Shown here: positions 1 through 5,942 of the stretch, piece after piece
Layout of the letters: every line of letters starts with the position of its first letter
Position numbering within the stretch: the first letter of the stretch is position 1
From: Candidatus Caccovivens faecavium
GTDB taxonomy: Bacteria; Bacillota; Clostridia; Christensenellales; UBA1242
Length of the DNA stretch: 6,401 nucleotides
Assembly (NCBI GenBank): GCA_018715545.1
Contig: DVLK01000002.1
Location: 1-6,401, forward strand
Direction of reading: 5' to 3'
Notes under the pieces: generated by a model
What the model saw: the letters and a program-made list of their open reading frames with translations, nothing else
Told to the model about the DNA's origin: nothing
The model's database searches: none
Made by a program: the position numbers and the translations under genes

Positions 1-642
1 CCTAAACAAGTTGAAGATGATGTAAGAATAAGTAATTTAATGGATGGTGTGTTAGACTATGATGAAGCAGGTATGACTGGACTATTTGCAAGTATAAAAA
101 GACAAAACCAATATAGATTTGTAATAAAATCAATATATGCACAGTTTTTTCAGCAAATGATGGCGGAAATAGATGCGCTATCATTAACGGTAATGGTAAG
201 CCAAGGTTATAAAAATGACACTTTTTCAAAATTGCTATTTGATACATTTATACAGGGAAAACAAAAATGTGCAAATAAAATAGACTTTTTGCATTATGAC
301 AATTATGATGTTTATAACAAAGCATATCTCGTGTGGAACTTTTTAAAACACAATTCACAAAGGTCTTACGATGAATTAAAAAGAAAGTATCCTGAAATGA
401 TATATGACCCAAATAACAATTATAAAAATGGTGATTTGGCATTAACAGTTTTAAAAATTGACGAAAGATATATTTTAGATTGTTTAGAAAATTTACATAA
501 GTTTTTTGATGAAGTATGCGAAAGAGGGTTTGATGAAAATATTAAAGATGCTAAATGGGATTACGATGATTATTTTATAGAGCAAGTCGATTTGGAAATA
601 GAAGGAATAACTAATCCATTGGGACTTCCAGCATGGGTTTAA
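1..642 (+). CDS. Hypothetical alpha-helical protein, 5' end missing
   Basis: I do not recognise this protein. The frame is open from the first base (it reads P-K-Q-V-E-D-D-V before the first Met at position 40). No convincing Shine-Dalgarno site precedes that Met, so the gene most likely starts upstream of the window; 213 residues are visible. The protein looks soluble and mostly helical, with no signal peptide or membrane segment. One segment around residues 116-133 (WNFLKHNSQRSYDELKRKYP, beginning slightly earlier) has a K-H-x-x-x-R-S-x-x-x-L-x-x-x-x-P pattern. It loosely recalls a 'KH-G-x-S-x-x-L-x-x-x-x-P' motif I associate with some helical proteins of unknown function; I place little weight on this. 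The C-terminal part is acidic (several D/E and aromatic residues) and ends N-P-L-G-L-P-A-W-V. The stop TAA directly abuts the Shine-Dalgarno site of the next gene, so it belongs to the same operon. Confidence 0.8.
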   Translation, partial: PKQVEDDVRISNLMDGVLDYDEAGMTGLFASIKRQNQYRFVIKSIYAQFFQQMMAEIDALSLTVMVSQGYKNDTFSKLLFDTFIQGKQKCANKIDFLHYDNYDVYNKAYLVWNFLKHNSQRSYDELKRKYPEMIYDPNNNYKNGDLALTVLKIDERYILDCLENLHKFFDEVCERGFDENIKDAKWDYDDYFIEQVDLEIEGITNPLGLPAWV

Positions 643-650
643 AAGGAGGT
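643..650 (+). promoter_or_regulatory. Strong Shine-Dalgarno site for the 659-1012 gene
   Basis: AAGGAGGT lies immediately after the stop codon of the preceding gene, with the AGGAGG core nine bases before the ATG at 659. It is the most complete ribosome-binding site in the window. It suggests that this small protein is made at a high rate relative to the genes that depend on overlap for translation. Confidence 0.8.
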
Positions 651-658
651 AAAACGAT

Positions 659-1012
659 ATGAATTTAGTTTGTAAACCAATATTTCAAGGAATTATGGCT
701 TATTGGGACGGTAATAAAAATGCAGCTAGTTATACTATAAAATTGTTCATAAATGATAGAGTTATTTCTCAAAGGATAAATGAAAGAACAGAATTATATT
801 GTTCATTTACTGGCTTAGCTGCTATTGATGGCATTACAACAACATTAAGTTCGATAGTATCAGGTTCTGGTATAGTTCGTCCTAGTGTTGGTTTTAGTGG
901 AAGACCTACACATAGTGGACTTGATTATTATTTGCAAGTAGAGGTTGAAGATAAAAATGGCAAAATAATTGATAAAACTGATAAAGTAAAATGTTCAGTT
1001 AAATCATTTTAA
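659..1012 (+). CDS. Small beta-rich protein, fibronectin-III-like fold
   Basis: This is a 117-residue protein with no recognised family name. The pattern suggests a single FN3/Ig-like beta-sandwich: a Trp in an early strand (M-A-Y-W, residues 13-16), a strand with alternating hydrophobics (A-S-Y-T-I-K-L-F), and a late strand pair (Y-Y-L-Q-V-E-V-E-D-K-N-G-K) with the Tyr and turn typical of FN3 strands F and G. Between them, residues ~57-88 form a Gly/Ser/Thr-rich segment (S-G-S-G, F-S-G-R-P-T-H-S-G) longer than a normal FN3 loop. No signal peptide, sorting motif or transmembrane helix is seen, so an intracellular binding or scaffold role is more likely than a surface one. The next gene encodes a protein with matching features. 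The fold is inferred from pattern only. Confidence 0.8.
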   Translation: MNLVCKPIFQGIMAYWDGNKNAASYTIKLFINDRVISQRINERTELYCSFTGLAAIDGITTTLSSIVSGSGIVRPSVGFSGRPTHSGLDYYLQVEVEDKNGKIIDKTDKVKCSVKSF

Positions 1013-1037
1013 AATATTGAAATAAAAAGGGAGTAAT

Positions 1038-1514
1038 ATGAAAAAAATAGAATTAGAATTAAATCCACTAGAAAATGGAGTAATGCTTATTTGGGAAGAA
1101 ATTAAAGAATGTGCTTTGTATAAGGTTAATTTATATGCTAGGAAAAATCAGTCTTTTGTAGATGAAAATAATGTGTATTGTTACGAATCTGATTTTAAAC
1201 CAGAACAAAAAATCGATATGATAAAAATGAATATTATTGACGAAATAGAAGTTGAAAGAACAAAGAAGCATTTGGCTATAAAAGATTTGGCACAACTAAA
1301 TGTTGATTTTGGATTTTTTGTCAGAGGTAATGGGTATAGAAGCGAATATAAAGATGAAAAAAAGAAATTATATGACAAAGGTTATTTTGTTGAAGTTATT
1401 GCTGAAGATAGACATGGTAATGAGATTGTTAAATCAGATTTAATAAATTTTGCACCCGGAAAGAAAGAAAATAATTATGTAGTTTATGGTGGAAAAAATT
1501 GGGTATGTCATTAA
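1038..1514 (+). CDS. Small beta-rich protein, divergent paralogue of the 659-1012 product
   Basis: This is a 158-residue protein of unknown function, preceded by AAGGGAG at 1027-1033. It shares a layout with the preceding gene product: an N-terminal strand with Trp (N-G-V-M-L-I-W-E-E), a strand L-Y-K-V-N-L-Y, and near the end Y-F-V-E-V-I-A-E-D-R-H-G-N-E-I-V. The last aligns well with Y-Y-L-Q-V-E-V-E-D-K-N-G-K-I-I-D of the neighbour. This suggests two divergent copies of one FN3-like domain. The middle (residues ~50-110) is a charged insertion, partly helical, containing the turn F-F-V-R-G-N-G-Y-R-S. A tail of ~20 residues (G-K-K-E-N-N-Y-V-V-Y-G-G-K-N-W-V-C-H) extends beyond the domain. No export signal is visible. 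The stop TAA overlaps the ribosome-binding site of the AAA+ ATPase gene. The fold assignment is inference. Confidence 0.8.
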   Translation: MKKIELELNPLENGVMLIWEEIKECALYKVNLYARKNQSFVDENNVYCYESDFKPEQKIDMIKMNIIDEIEVERTKKHLAIKDLAQLNVDFGFFVRGNGYRSEYKDEKKKLYDKGYFVEVIAEDRHGNEIVKSDLINFAPGKKENNYVVYGGKNWVCH

Positions 1515-1518
1515 GGAG
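1513..1518 (+). promoter_or_regulatory. Shine-Dalgarno site fixing the ATPase start at 1525
   Basis: AAGGAG overlaps the stop codon (1512-1514) of the preceding gene and sits six bases before ATG 1525. An in-frame ATG at 1486 would add 13 residues. That start lies inside the preceding coding region without a comparable ribosome-binding site, so 1525 is the preferred start. Confidence 0.8.
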
Positions 1519-1524
1519 AAAATT

Positions 1525-3126
1525 ATGAGATATTATGAAGAAGAATTAGAAACTTTAATTAAAGCAGGAGCAAAAGTTGTTGAAATAGCTTCATTTGAAT
1601 GGCAAAGAGTTCATGGGTTTGTAAACTATGTTGCTGAAGATTTGAATGTTGATTGGTATTCTTGGAGCAGTGTTTCTGGGCTTAAAGTGTGGGAAAATGG
1701 AAATTTTAAAACAATCAATCCAGATTGTGTTACACTTCCAGCAGTGTTAGATTATTATATGAAAGCTGAAAATGATATGCTTTTAATATTAGAAGATTTT
1801 CATGCATATAGTAATAATCCTGTAAATATTCGATATTTAAGAGAAACAATGAGAGCACAAAATTATACAGGTAATTATAAAAAAGCAATTGTATTAAGTA
1901 GTCCAAATAAATTTATTCCAGAAGAGCTTTCAAAGGAATTACCTGTTATTGAGGTAGAATTGCCAGATAGAGATACGATAGCAGTTATTGCAAACAGTGT
2001 TGTTGGAGAATACAAAGACTATTGTATGGAAACAAATATCACACCAAAATTGTTAGAATCTGCATTAGGACTTACTGTTATGGAAGCAAGACTGGCTTTC
2101 GCTAAAGCAATAATAGAGAAAAGAGAATTAACGGAAGATGAAATTCCACTTATTATAAGTGAAAAAGAACAAATTATTAAGAAAAGTGGTCTGCTTGAAT
2201 ATTTCCACCCAAAGGAATATTTGTCTAATGTTGGTGGACTTGACAATCTTAAAGATTGGATACATAAAAGAGGACAAGCATATAGTGATGACGCAAAAGA
2301 TTTTGGACTTAACATTCCAAGGGGTGTTTTGTTATTAGGTATTCCGGGTTGTGGTAAAAGTTTAACAGCAAAAGCAATTGCTAATGAATGGAAGTTTCCA
2401 TTATTGAGATTTGACCTAGGAAAAGTTTTTGGTGGGATAGTTGGTGAATCTGAAAGAAATATTAGATATGCCTTAGATGTCGCAAAAACTATATCACCTT
2501 GTGTTTTATGGATTGATGAAATAGAAAAGGGTTTAAGTGGTTCACAAAGCAGTGGTCGAACTGATGGTGGAACAAGTGCAAGGGTTTTTGGAACATTTTT
2601 AACTTGGATGCAAGAGAAAAAAGAACCCGTGTTTGTTGTTGCTACAGCAAATGATATTAGTGCTCTTCCACCAGAATTATTAAGAAAAGGAAGATTTGAT
2701 GAAATTTTCTTTGTTGATTTACCATCTGCAAAAGAAAGAGAAAATATATTTGACATTCATTTGAAAAATAAAAATAGAGATGCAAAAGCATTAAATCTTG
2801 ATATGAAAGAGCTTGTTAAGAAAACAGAAGGCTTTTCAGGTGCGGAAATTGAAGAAGTTGTAAATGAAGCATTATTCAATGCTTATGCAGAGAAACAACG
2901 AGATTTGCAAATGAACAATTTGCTTGAATGTATATCGGCAACATCTCCACTTTCAAGAACAATGGCAGAAACAATCTCAAATTTAAGAAAATGGGCTGAA
3001 CAAAGAGCGAGAATGGCAAGCAATGAAAAGCCAGAAGAAGTTAAAGAGATGAGCGAAGATATACCAAAGTTACAACAAGAGTATAATAATCCATTTATAA
3101 GCAAGAGAAAAGATGATAGAAAATAA
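1525..3126 (+). CDS. ycf46: Ycf46-family AAA+ ATPase
   Basis: This 533-residue ATPase belongs to the Ycf46 branch of classical AAA+ proteins, soluble relatives of the FtsH/Cdc48 type. Residues 1-~200 are the Ycf46 N-terminal region. It looks like a P-loop-fold domain without a Walker A, but keeps a Walker-B-like L-E-D-F-H (89-93) followed by L-R-E and I-V-L-S-S. The AAA+ core follows: Walker A GIPGCGKS (272-279, Lys278), pore-side/VGESERNIR segment, Walker B L-W-I-D-E (D331, E332), sensor-1 A-T-A-N-D (N376), arginine-finger region L-L-R-K-G-R-F-D (R387, R390), and G-F-S-G-A-E-I (436 on) in the lid. The C-terminal P-L-S-R-T-M-A-E-T-I and W-A-E-Q-R-A-R are, from memory, Ycf46 hallmarks. All catalytic residues are present, so it should be an active, probably hexameric, ATPase. 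Plastid and cyanobacterial members are poorly understood; the substrate is unknown. Its 3' end overlaps the next gene by 14 nt, implying coupled synthesis. Confidence 0.95.
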   Translation: MRYYEEELETLIKAGAKVVEIASFEWQRVHGFVNYVAEDLNVDWYSWSSVSGLKVWENGNFKTINPDCVTLPAVLDYYMKAENDMLLILEDFHAYSNNPVNIRYLRETMRAQNYTGNYKKAIVLSSPNKFIPEELSKELPVIEVELPDRDTIAVIANSVVGEYKDYCMETNITPKLLESALGLTVMEARLAFAKAIIEKRELTEDEIPLIISEKEQIIKKSGLLEYFHPKEYLSNVGGLDNLKDWIHKRGQAYSDDAKDFGLNIPRGVLLLGIPGCGKSLTAKAIANEWKFPLLRFDLGKVFGGIVGESERNIRYALDVAKTISPCVLWIDEIEKGLSGSQSSGRTDGGTSARVFGTFLTWMQEKKEPVFVVATANDISALPPELLRKGRFDEIFFVDLPSAKERENIFDIHLKNKNRDAKALNLDMKELVKKTEGFSGAEIEEVVNEALFNAYAEKQRDLQMNNLLECISATSPLSRTMAETISNLRKWAEQRARMASNEKPEEVKEMSEDIPKLQQEYNNPFISKRKDDRK

Positions 3127-4960
3127 AATTATTGAAATAACTAAAGAAAATACATTTGATAGAGATTGGGCTATTTTCACACAAATAGAAAAAGAATTCA
3201 AAAGTGATGTTAATAGTCCATCTATTCAAGATATTGTAAACAAAATTACATTTGCAAGTCAGATTGATTTTATCCTATCTGATTGTGTTTTTCATAGAAG
3301 ATTATACGAAGCGATTTTGTGGTCTTTTAATCAGGGTGGGCTAATATTAAATTTAACATATAAAAATCATGAAATTTTATCTCAATTAAAAGGATTAAAA
3401 TTTAATAAGTTAGAAAAAGATGATGATATATCAATAAATTATATGTGTATTAAAGGTAAAAAAGATGGCAAACAATATGAATTGGCATTTCTTTTAGAAG
3501 ATAATATTATTAAATTAGATAGTCCTATAAACTTTAAAAAAGAAGATAACAAACTAAACGATTTTCTAAATGGTTGCGAAATAATGTTTATTATTGATAA
3601 TAAATATAACAATAAACATAATGATTTAATAGAGAAAGGTAAAGAAAAAAAACTTAATATTGCTTATATTATAAAAACACAAAATTTCAGTAAGGAAATT
3701 CATGATAAGTTTAAAGATTTAAAAATCAGTTTGCTTGTTTGCGATAGAATTAAACCAGCAATCATATTGTTGACTAAAACAAATAAGCTTTATTGCTTAA
3801 AATATTATAAAAATATAGAAATTTTATTTGAAATTGCCAATTTGGAACATTATGTTCAAGATAATTTATATTTTAATAATAAACAAAGCAGAAATATAAA
3901 AGAATTACCAAAAAATTTCTTATGTTTTAACAATAACAAAATTGAAAATTGTTTTATTAAAGAAGAAAAACAAATTTCTATTGAAATTTCAAGCCCAACA
4001 ATGGAAGATTTTATAAATGAAAACTTTGATAAATCAATAACCGACAAACATAATGACTACTCTATGGAGTGTAAAGTCGTTAAGTATAGATTTGTTTTAA
4101 ATCCACCTAGATTTAACTCTGAATATAAAATTTCAGGCGTATATGATGAAATAAAAAAAGTTGCAAAAAAAGTTGCAAAATTAAATAGCGATGTTTTAAT
4201 AAAAATTAAAGATGATGTAACAAATTTAATAAGTGGCACTTGGATAGAAAAAACGATAGATAATCTTTTTAATATAAGAAATTTTGTTTTAAATGTTGTT
4301 AGTAATTATGAATATAGTAATTTTGATAAGTATTGTATAAAAACTATTGATGATTTAGAAGAAAATAAAATAAAAATGTTTAATGAAGTATTGAATATAT
4401 ATAAATCATTAAATAAAGGTGCAGAAGTTTTAAAATATTCAAAATTTGACGAAGAAATTGATGGTTATAGAAAGACAATCAAAGATAAAGAAAGACTTAT
4501 TCAAGATAATATTGAAGTCTTATCAAATAAAAGGCGAATAGAAATATTGTCAAAAAAGATAGAAGACCTTGAATTATTAAAACAAAAATTTGAAAGTAAA
4601 GATGATAATAGAGATATAATGGTGCAAAATTCTTTTTGCTCTAATTACAACAAGTGGTTAAACAAACAACAAACAAGAGTTTTATATTCTGATAGTGTTA
4701 CTAGCGTTGTAAAAAAAGATTTAAGCAAAGCGGAACATTTTGAAAATTTTTTGGAAAAGAATTTATATACTTTTAATGATTATTATGATAATTTTGTAAG
4801 TTTTTTAAAACAAATTATTAAATGTTTAGTGTTTCCGCTTGAATACACTGTTTATGAAAAAAATAATCAAAACTTTATTGTTATAAATTCACTAGAAGAA
4901 AATGAAAGTGTAAAAAATATATGTAAAAAGTACAATCTTTTTACAGTTGCAAAGGAGTAA
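3113..4960 (+). CDS. Unknown 615-residue protein with C-terminal coiled coil, coupled to the ATPase
   Basis: I do not recognise a family. The gene starts inside the end of the ATPase gene (14-nt overlap) with only a weak purine-rich site (AAGAGAAAAG) ahead of the ATG, so translation is probably coupled. The protein is very rich in Lys, Asn, Ile, Asp and Glu. Residues ~1-240 look alpha/beta, with hydrophobic strands such as G-G-L-I-L-N-L-T, C-E-I-M-F-I-I-D-N, L-N-I-A-Y-I-I-K and I-S-L-L-V-C-D-R. After ~330 it becomes helical: K-K-V-A-K-K-V-A (348-355) and a charged, heptad-like stretch at 447-496 consistent with a coiled coil. No Walker motif, vWA MIDAS motif, nuclease motif, signal peptide or transmembrane helix is evident. 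Its place between the ATPase and the DUF1257-like gene suggests a partner or client of the ATPase. That role is inference. Confidence 0.9.
   Translation: MIENKIIEITKENTFDRDWAIFTQIEKEFKSDVNSPSIQDIVNKITFASQIDFILSDCVFHRRLYEAILWSFNQGGLILNLTYKNHEILSQLKGLKFNKLEKDDDISINYMCIKGKKDGKQYELAFLLEDNIIKLDSPINFKKEDNKLNDFLNGCEIMFIIDNKYNNKHNDLIEKGKEKKLNIAYIIKTQNFSKEIHDKFKDLKISLLVCDRIKPAIILLTKTNKLYCLKYYKNIEILFEIANLEHYVQDNLYFNNKQSRNIKELPKNFLCFNNNKIENCFIKEEKQISIEISSPTMEDFINENFDKSITDKHNDYSMECKVVKYRFVLNPPRFNSEYKISGVYDEIKKVAKKVAKLNSDVLIKIKDDVTNLISGTWIEKTIDNLFNIRNFVLNVVSNYEYSNFDKYCIKTIDDLEENKIKMFNEVLNIYKSLNKGAEVLKYSKFDEEIDGYRKTIKDKERLIQDNIEVLSNKRRIEILSKKIEDLELLKQKFESKDDNRDIMVQNSFCSNYNKWLNKQQTRVLYSDSVTSVVKKDLSKAEHFENFLEKNLYTFNDYYDNFVSFLKQIIKCLVFPLEYTVYEKNNQNFIVINSLEENESVKNICKKYNLFTVAKE
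4153..4176 (+). repeat. Perfect 2 x 12-bp tandem repeat inside the 615-residue gene
   Basis: AAAAAAAGTTGC occurs twice back to back and encodes K-K-V-A-K-K-V-A (residues 348-355). Each unit carries seven A in a row, read in the coding frame as A_AAA_AAA. Loss or gain of one whole unit would keep the frame; a shift within the A runs would break it. Confidence 0.9.
4951..4957 (+). promoter_or_regulatory. Shine-Dalgarno site for the 4963-5739 gene
   Basis: AAAGGAG lies within the last codons of the preceding gene, five bases before ATG 4963. The stop of that gene (4958-4960) is only two bases from the new start, so terminating ribosomes could reinitiate here. Confidence 0.75.
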
Positions 4961-4962
4961 TT

Positions 4963-5739
4963 ATGAGTGCAGATTATGATGATGACGATGTTTGGGACGA
5001 ACCTGTTATTGATGTTGTAACAGAGAATAAAATTATTGAATTAAATATTACGACTATATCTAAAACTGAATTAGAACAAATAAGAGAAATGGCCATATAT
5101 GCAAGTAATCAAAAATTGCAGAAATTAAATATTGTATTACAAAATATGAGTGTATATGTTTGTGATGACACATTGTTAGTTAATGATAAATATAATATAT
5201 GTCCAGAACTTATAAAAATTTCTAAAGCACTAGGATTGGATATAAAACTTATTGAATGTAATTTAAAAGGTAAAAGTTATATTATAAATGATAAATTAAC
5301 TAATCTAATTAAAGCTATCGATAGCACATATAATTATGGGGAATGTGTTTCTAATATAAAAATAATTAAAGAAGTAAAAGAATTAATACAAAACAACAAA
5401 TTTACATATAATACAAATTCAAGTTTAAGTAGATATTTACATGAGATTGTTAGAAATGGGAAGTTAACAATTGAAGGAACTCAAAAGATAATATCAACAT
5501 ATGAAGATGGAAGATTAGTTGGGCAAGAGAAGCAAGATATAATATCTAACAAAGATGAAATTAACAAAACATTGACAAAGTTTTTATTTGAAACAAGTGA
5601 AGTCTTAAAAACTGCTAATGACAATTTAAGAGATGGAACTGCAGAACTATTATATAGTAGAGCAAGGCAAATGGGATATGCTGTAGAAGAAAGTAGAAAT
5701 GGAGATAAAATTGAACTTGTTCTTGTGAGGTATGAATAA
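4963..5739 (+). CDS. DUF1257 (Ycf35)-like protein, extended
   Basis: This is a 258-residue soluble protein. The N-terminus is strikingly acidic (Y-D-D-D-D-V-W-D-E). The middle contains short beta/alpha segments (L-N-I-V-L-Q-N, A-L-G-L-D-I-K-L-I) and a helical region with R-Y-L-H-E-I-V-R-N-G-K-L. The last 30 residues (229-258), A-R-Q-M-G-Y-A-V-E-E-S then G-D-K-I-E-L-V-L-V-R, match the general end of DUF1257/Ycf35 proteins as I recall it: Tyr/Ala-rich helix, 'A-x-x-x-G-y-x-v-x-E', then 'I-x-L-x-V-x-R'. Typical Ycf35 proteins are near 120 residues, so this would be a much longer variant with a divergent front half. Its place directly before the DUF2997 gene and in the Ycf46 operon supports the assignment. 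It could be an unrelated protein with a similar helix-strand ending. The stop TAA shares one base with the next ATG. Confidence 0.88.
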   Translation: MSADYDDDDVWDEPVIDVVTENKIIELNITTISKTELEQIREMAIYASNQKLQKLNIVLQNMSVYVCDDTLLVNDKYNICPELIKISKALGLDIKLIECNLKGKSYIINDKLTNLIKAIDSTYNYGECVSNIKIIKEVKELIQNNKFTYNTNSSLSRYLHEIVRNGKLTIEGTQKIISTYEDGRLVGQEKQDIISNKDEINKTLTKFLFETSEVLKTANDNLRDGTAELLYSRARQMGYAVEESRNGDKIELVLVRYE

Positions 5740-5942
5740 TGGCAGAAAAGAAAATCGTTGTTAAAATTGATAGTAAAGGCAATTTAAATGCTGAAACTTT
5801 TGGAATGTATGGGACAGAGTGTTTAGATGAACTTGATAAATTGTTGAAGAATATTGCAAGAAATGGAAAAACAATAAAAAAACAAGAATTTTATGAGCAA
5901 AAAACCACATTGAATAACAAGGTATCAAATAAAAATGGTTAG
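5739..5942 (+). CDS. DUF2997-like small protein
   Basis: This 67-residue protein opens with a beta hairpin, K-K-I-V-V-K-I-D-S-K-G-N-L-N-A-E-T, followed by G-M-Y-G-T-E-C-L-D-E-L (Gly22, Gly25, Cys28) and a helix. The 'I-x-v-x-I-d-x-x-G-x-x-x-x-E-t-x-G-x-x-G-x-x-C' pattern and the length are what I associate with DUF2997, a family of unknown function often beside Ycf46 and DUF1257 genes. The C-terminal ~25 residues are polar and probably disordered. The start overlaps the preceding stop by one base (TAATG), with GAGG at 5727-5730 as a plausible ribosome-binding site. The end overlaps the radical-SAM gene by 8 nt. Cys28 is the only cysteine and could be a functional residue. A role as adaptor or substrate of the ATPase or radical-SAM enzyme is inference. 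Confidence 0.88.
   Translation: MAEKKIVVKIDSKGNLNAETFGMYGTECLDELDKLLKNIARNGKTIKKQEFYEQKTTLNNKVSNKNG

Noticed and set aside
1486..1524. In-frame upstream ATG for the ATPase gene
   Set aside because: It lies within the preceding gene without a good ribosome site, whereas ATG 1525 has AAGGAG at ideal spacing.
2019..2756. Long minus-strand open frame (245 codons) opposite the ATPase gene
   Set aside because: It is antisense to the AAA+ core, whose motifs are beyond doubt. The predicted protein is Ser/Leu/Phe-rich, as expected for a shadow frame, and has no ribosome site.
3113..3900. Possible phospholipase-D-like or vWA domain in the N-terminal half of the 615-residue protein
   Set aside because: Helix and strand patterns were suggestive, but no HxK...D pair or DxSxS MIDAS motif is present, so no family is claimed.
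3119..5040. Near-identical 18-bp stretch encoding E-N-K-I-I-E at 3119-3136 and 5023-5040 (17 of 18 bases)
   Set aside because: Short and composed of the commonest AT-rich codons; the flanking residues differ. Chance similarity is likely, though a shared docking peptide cannot be excluded.
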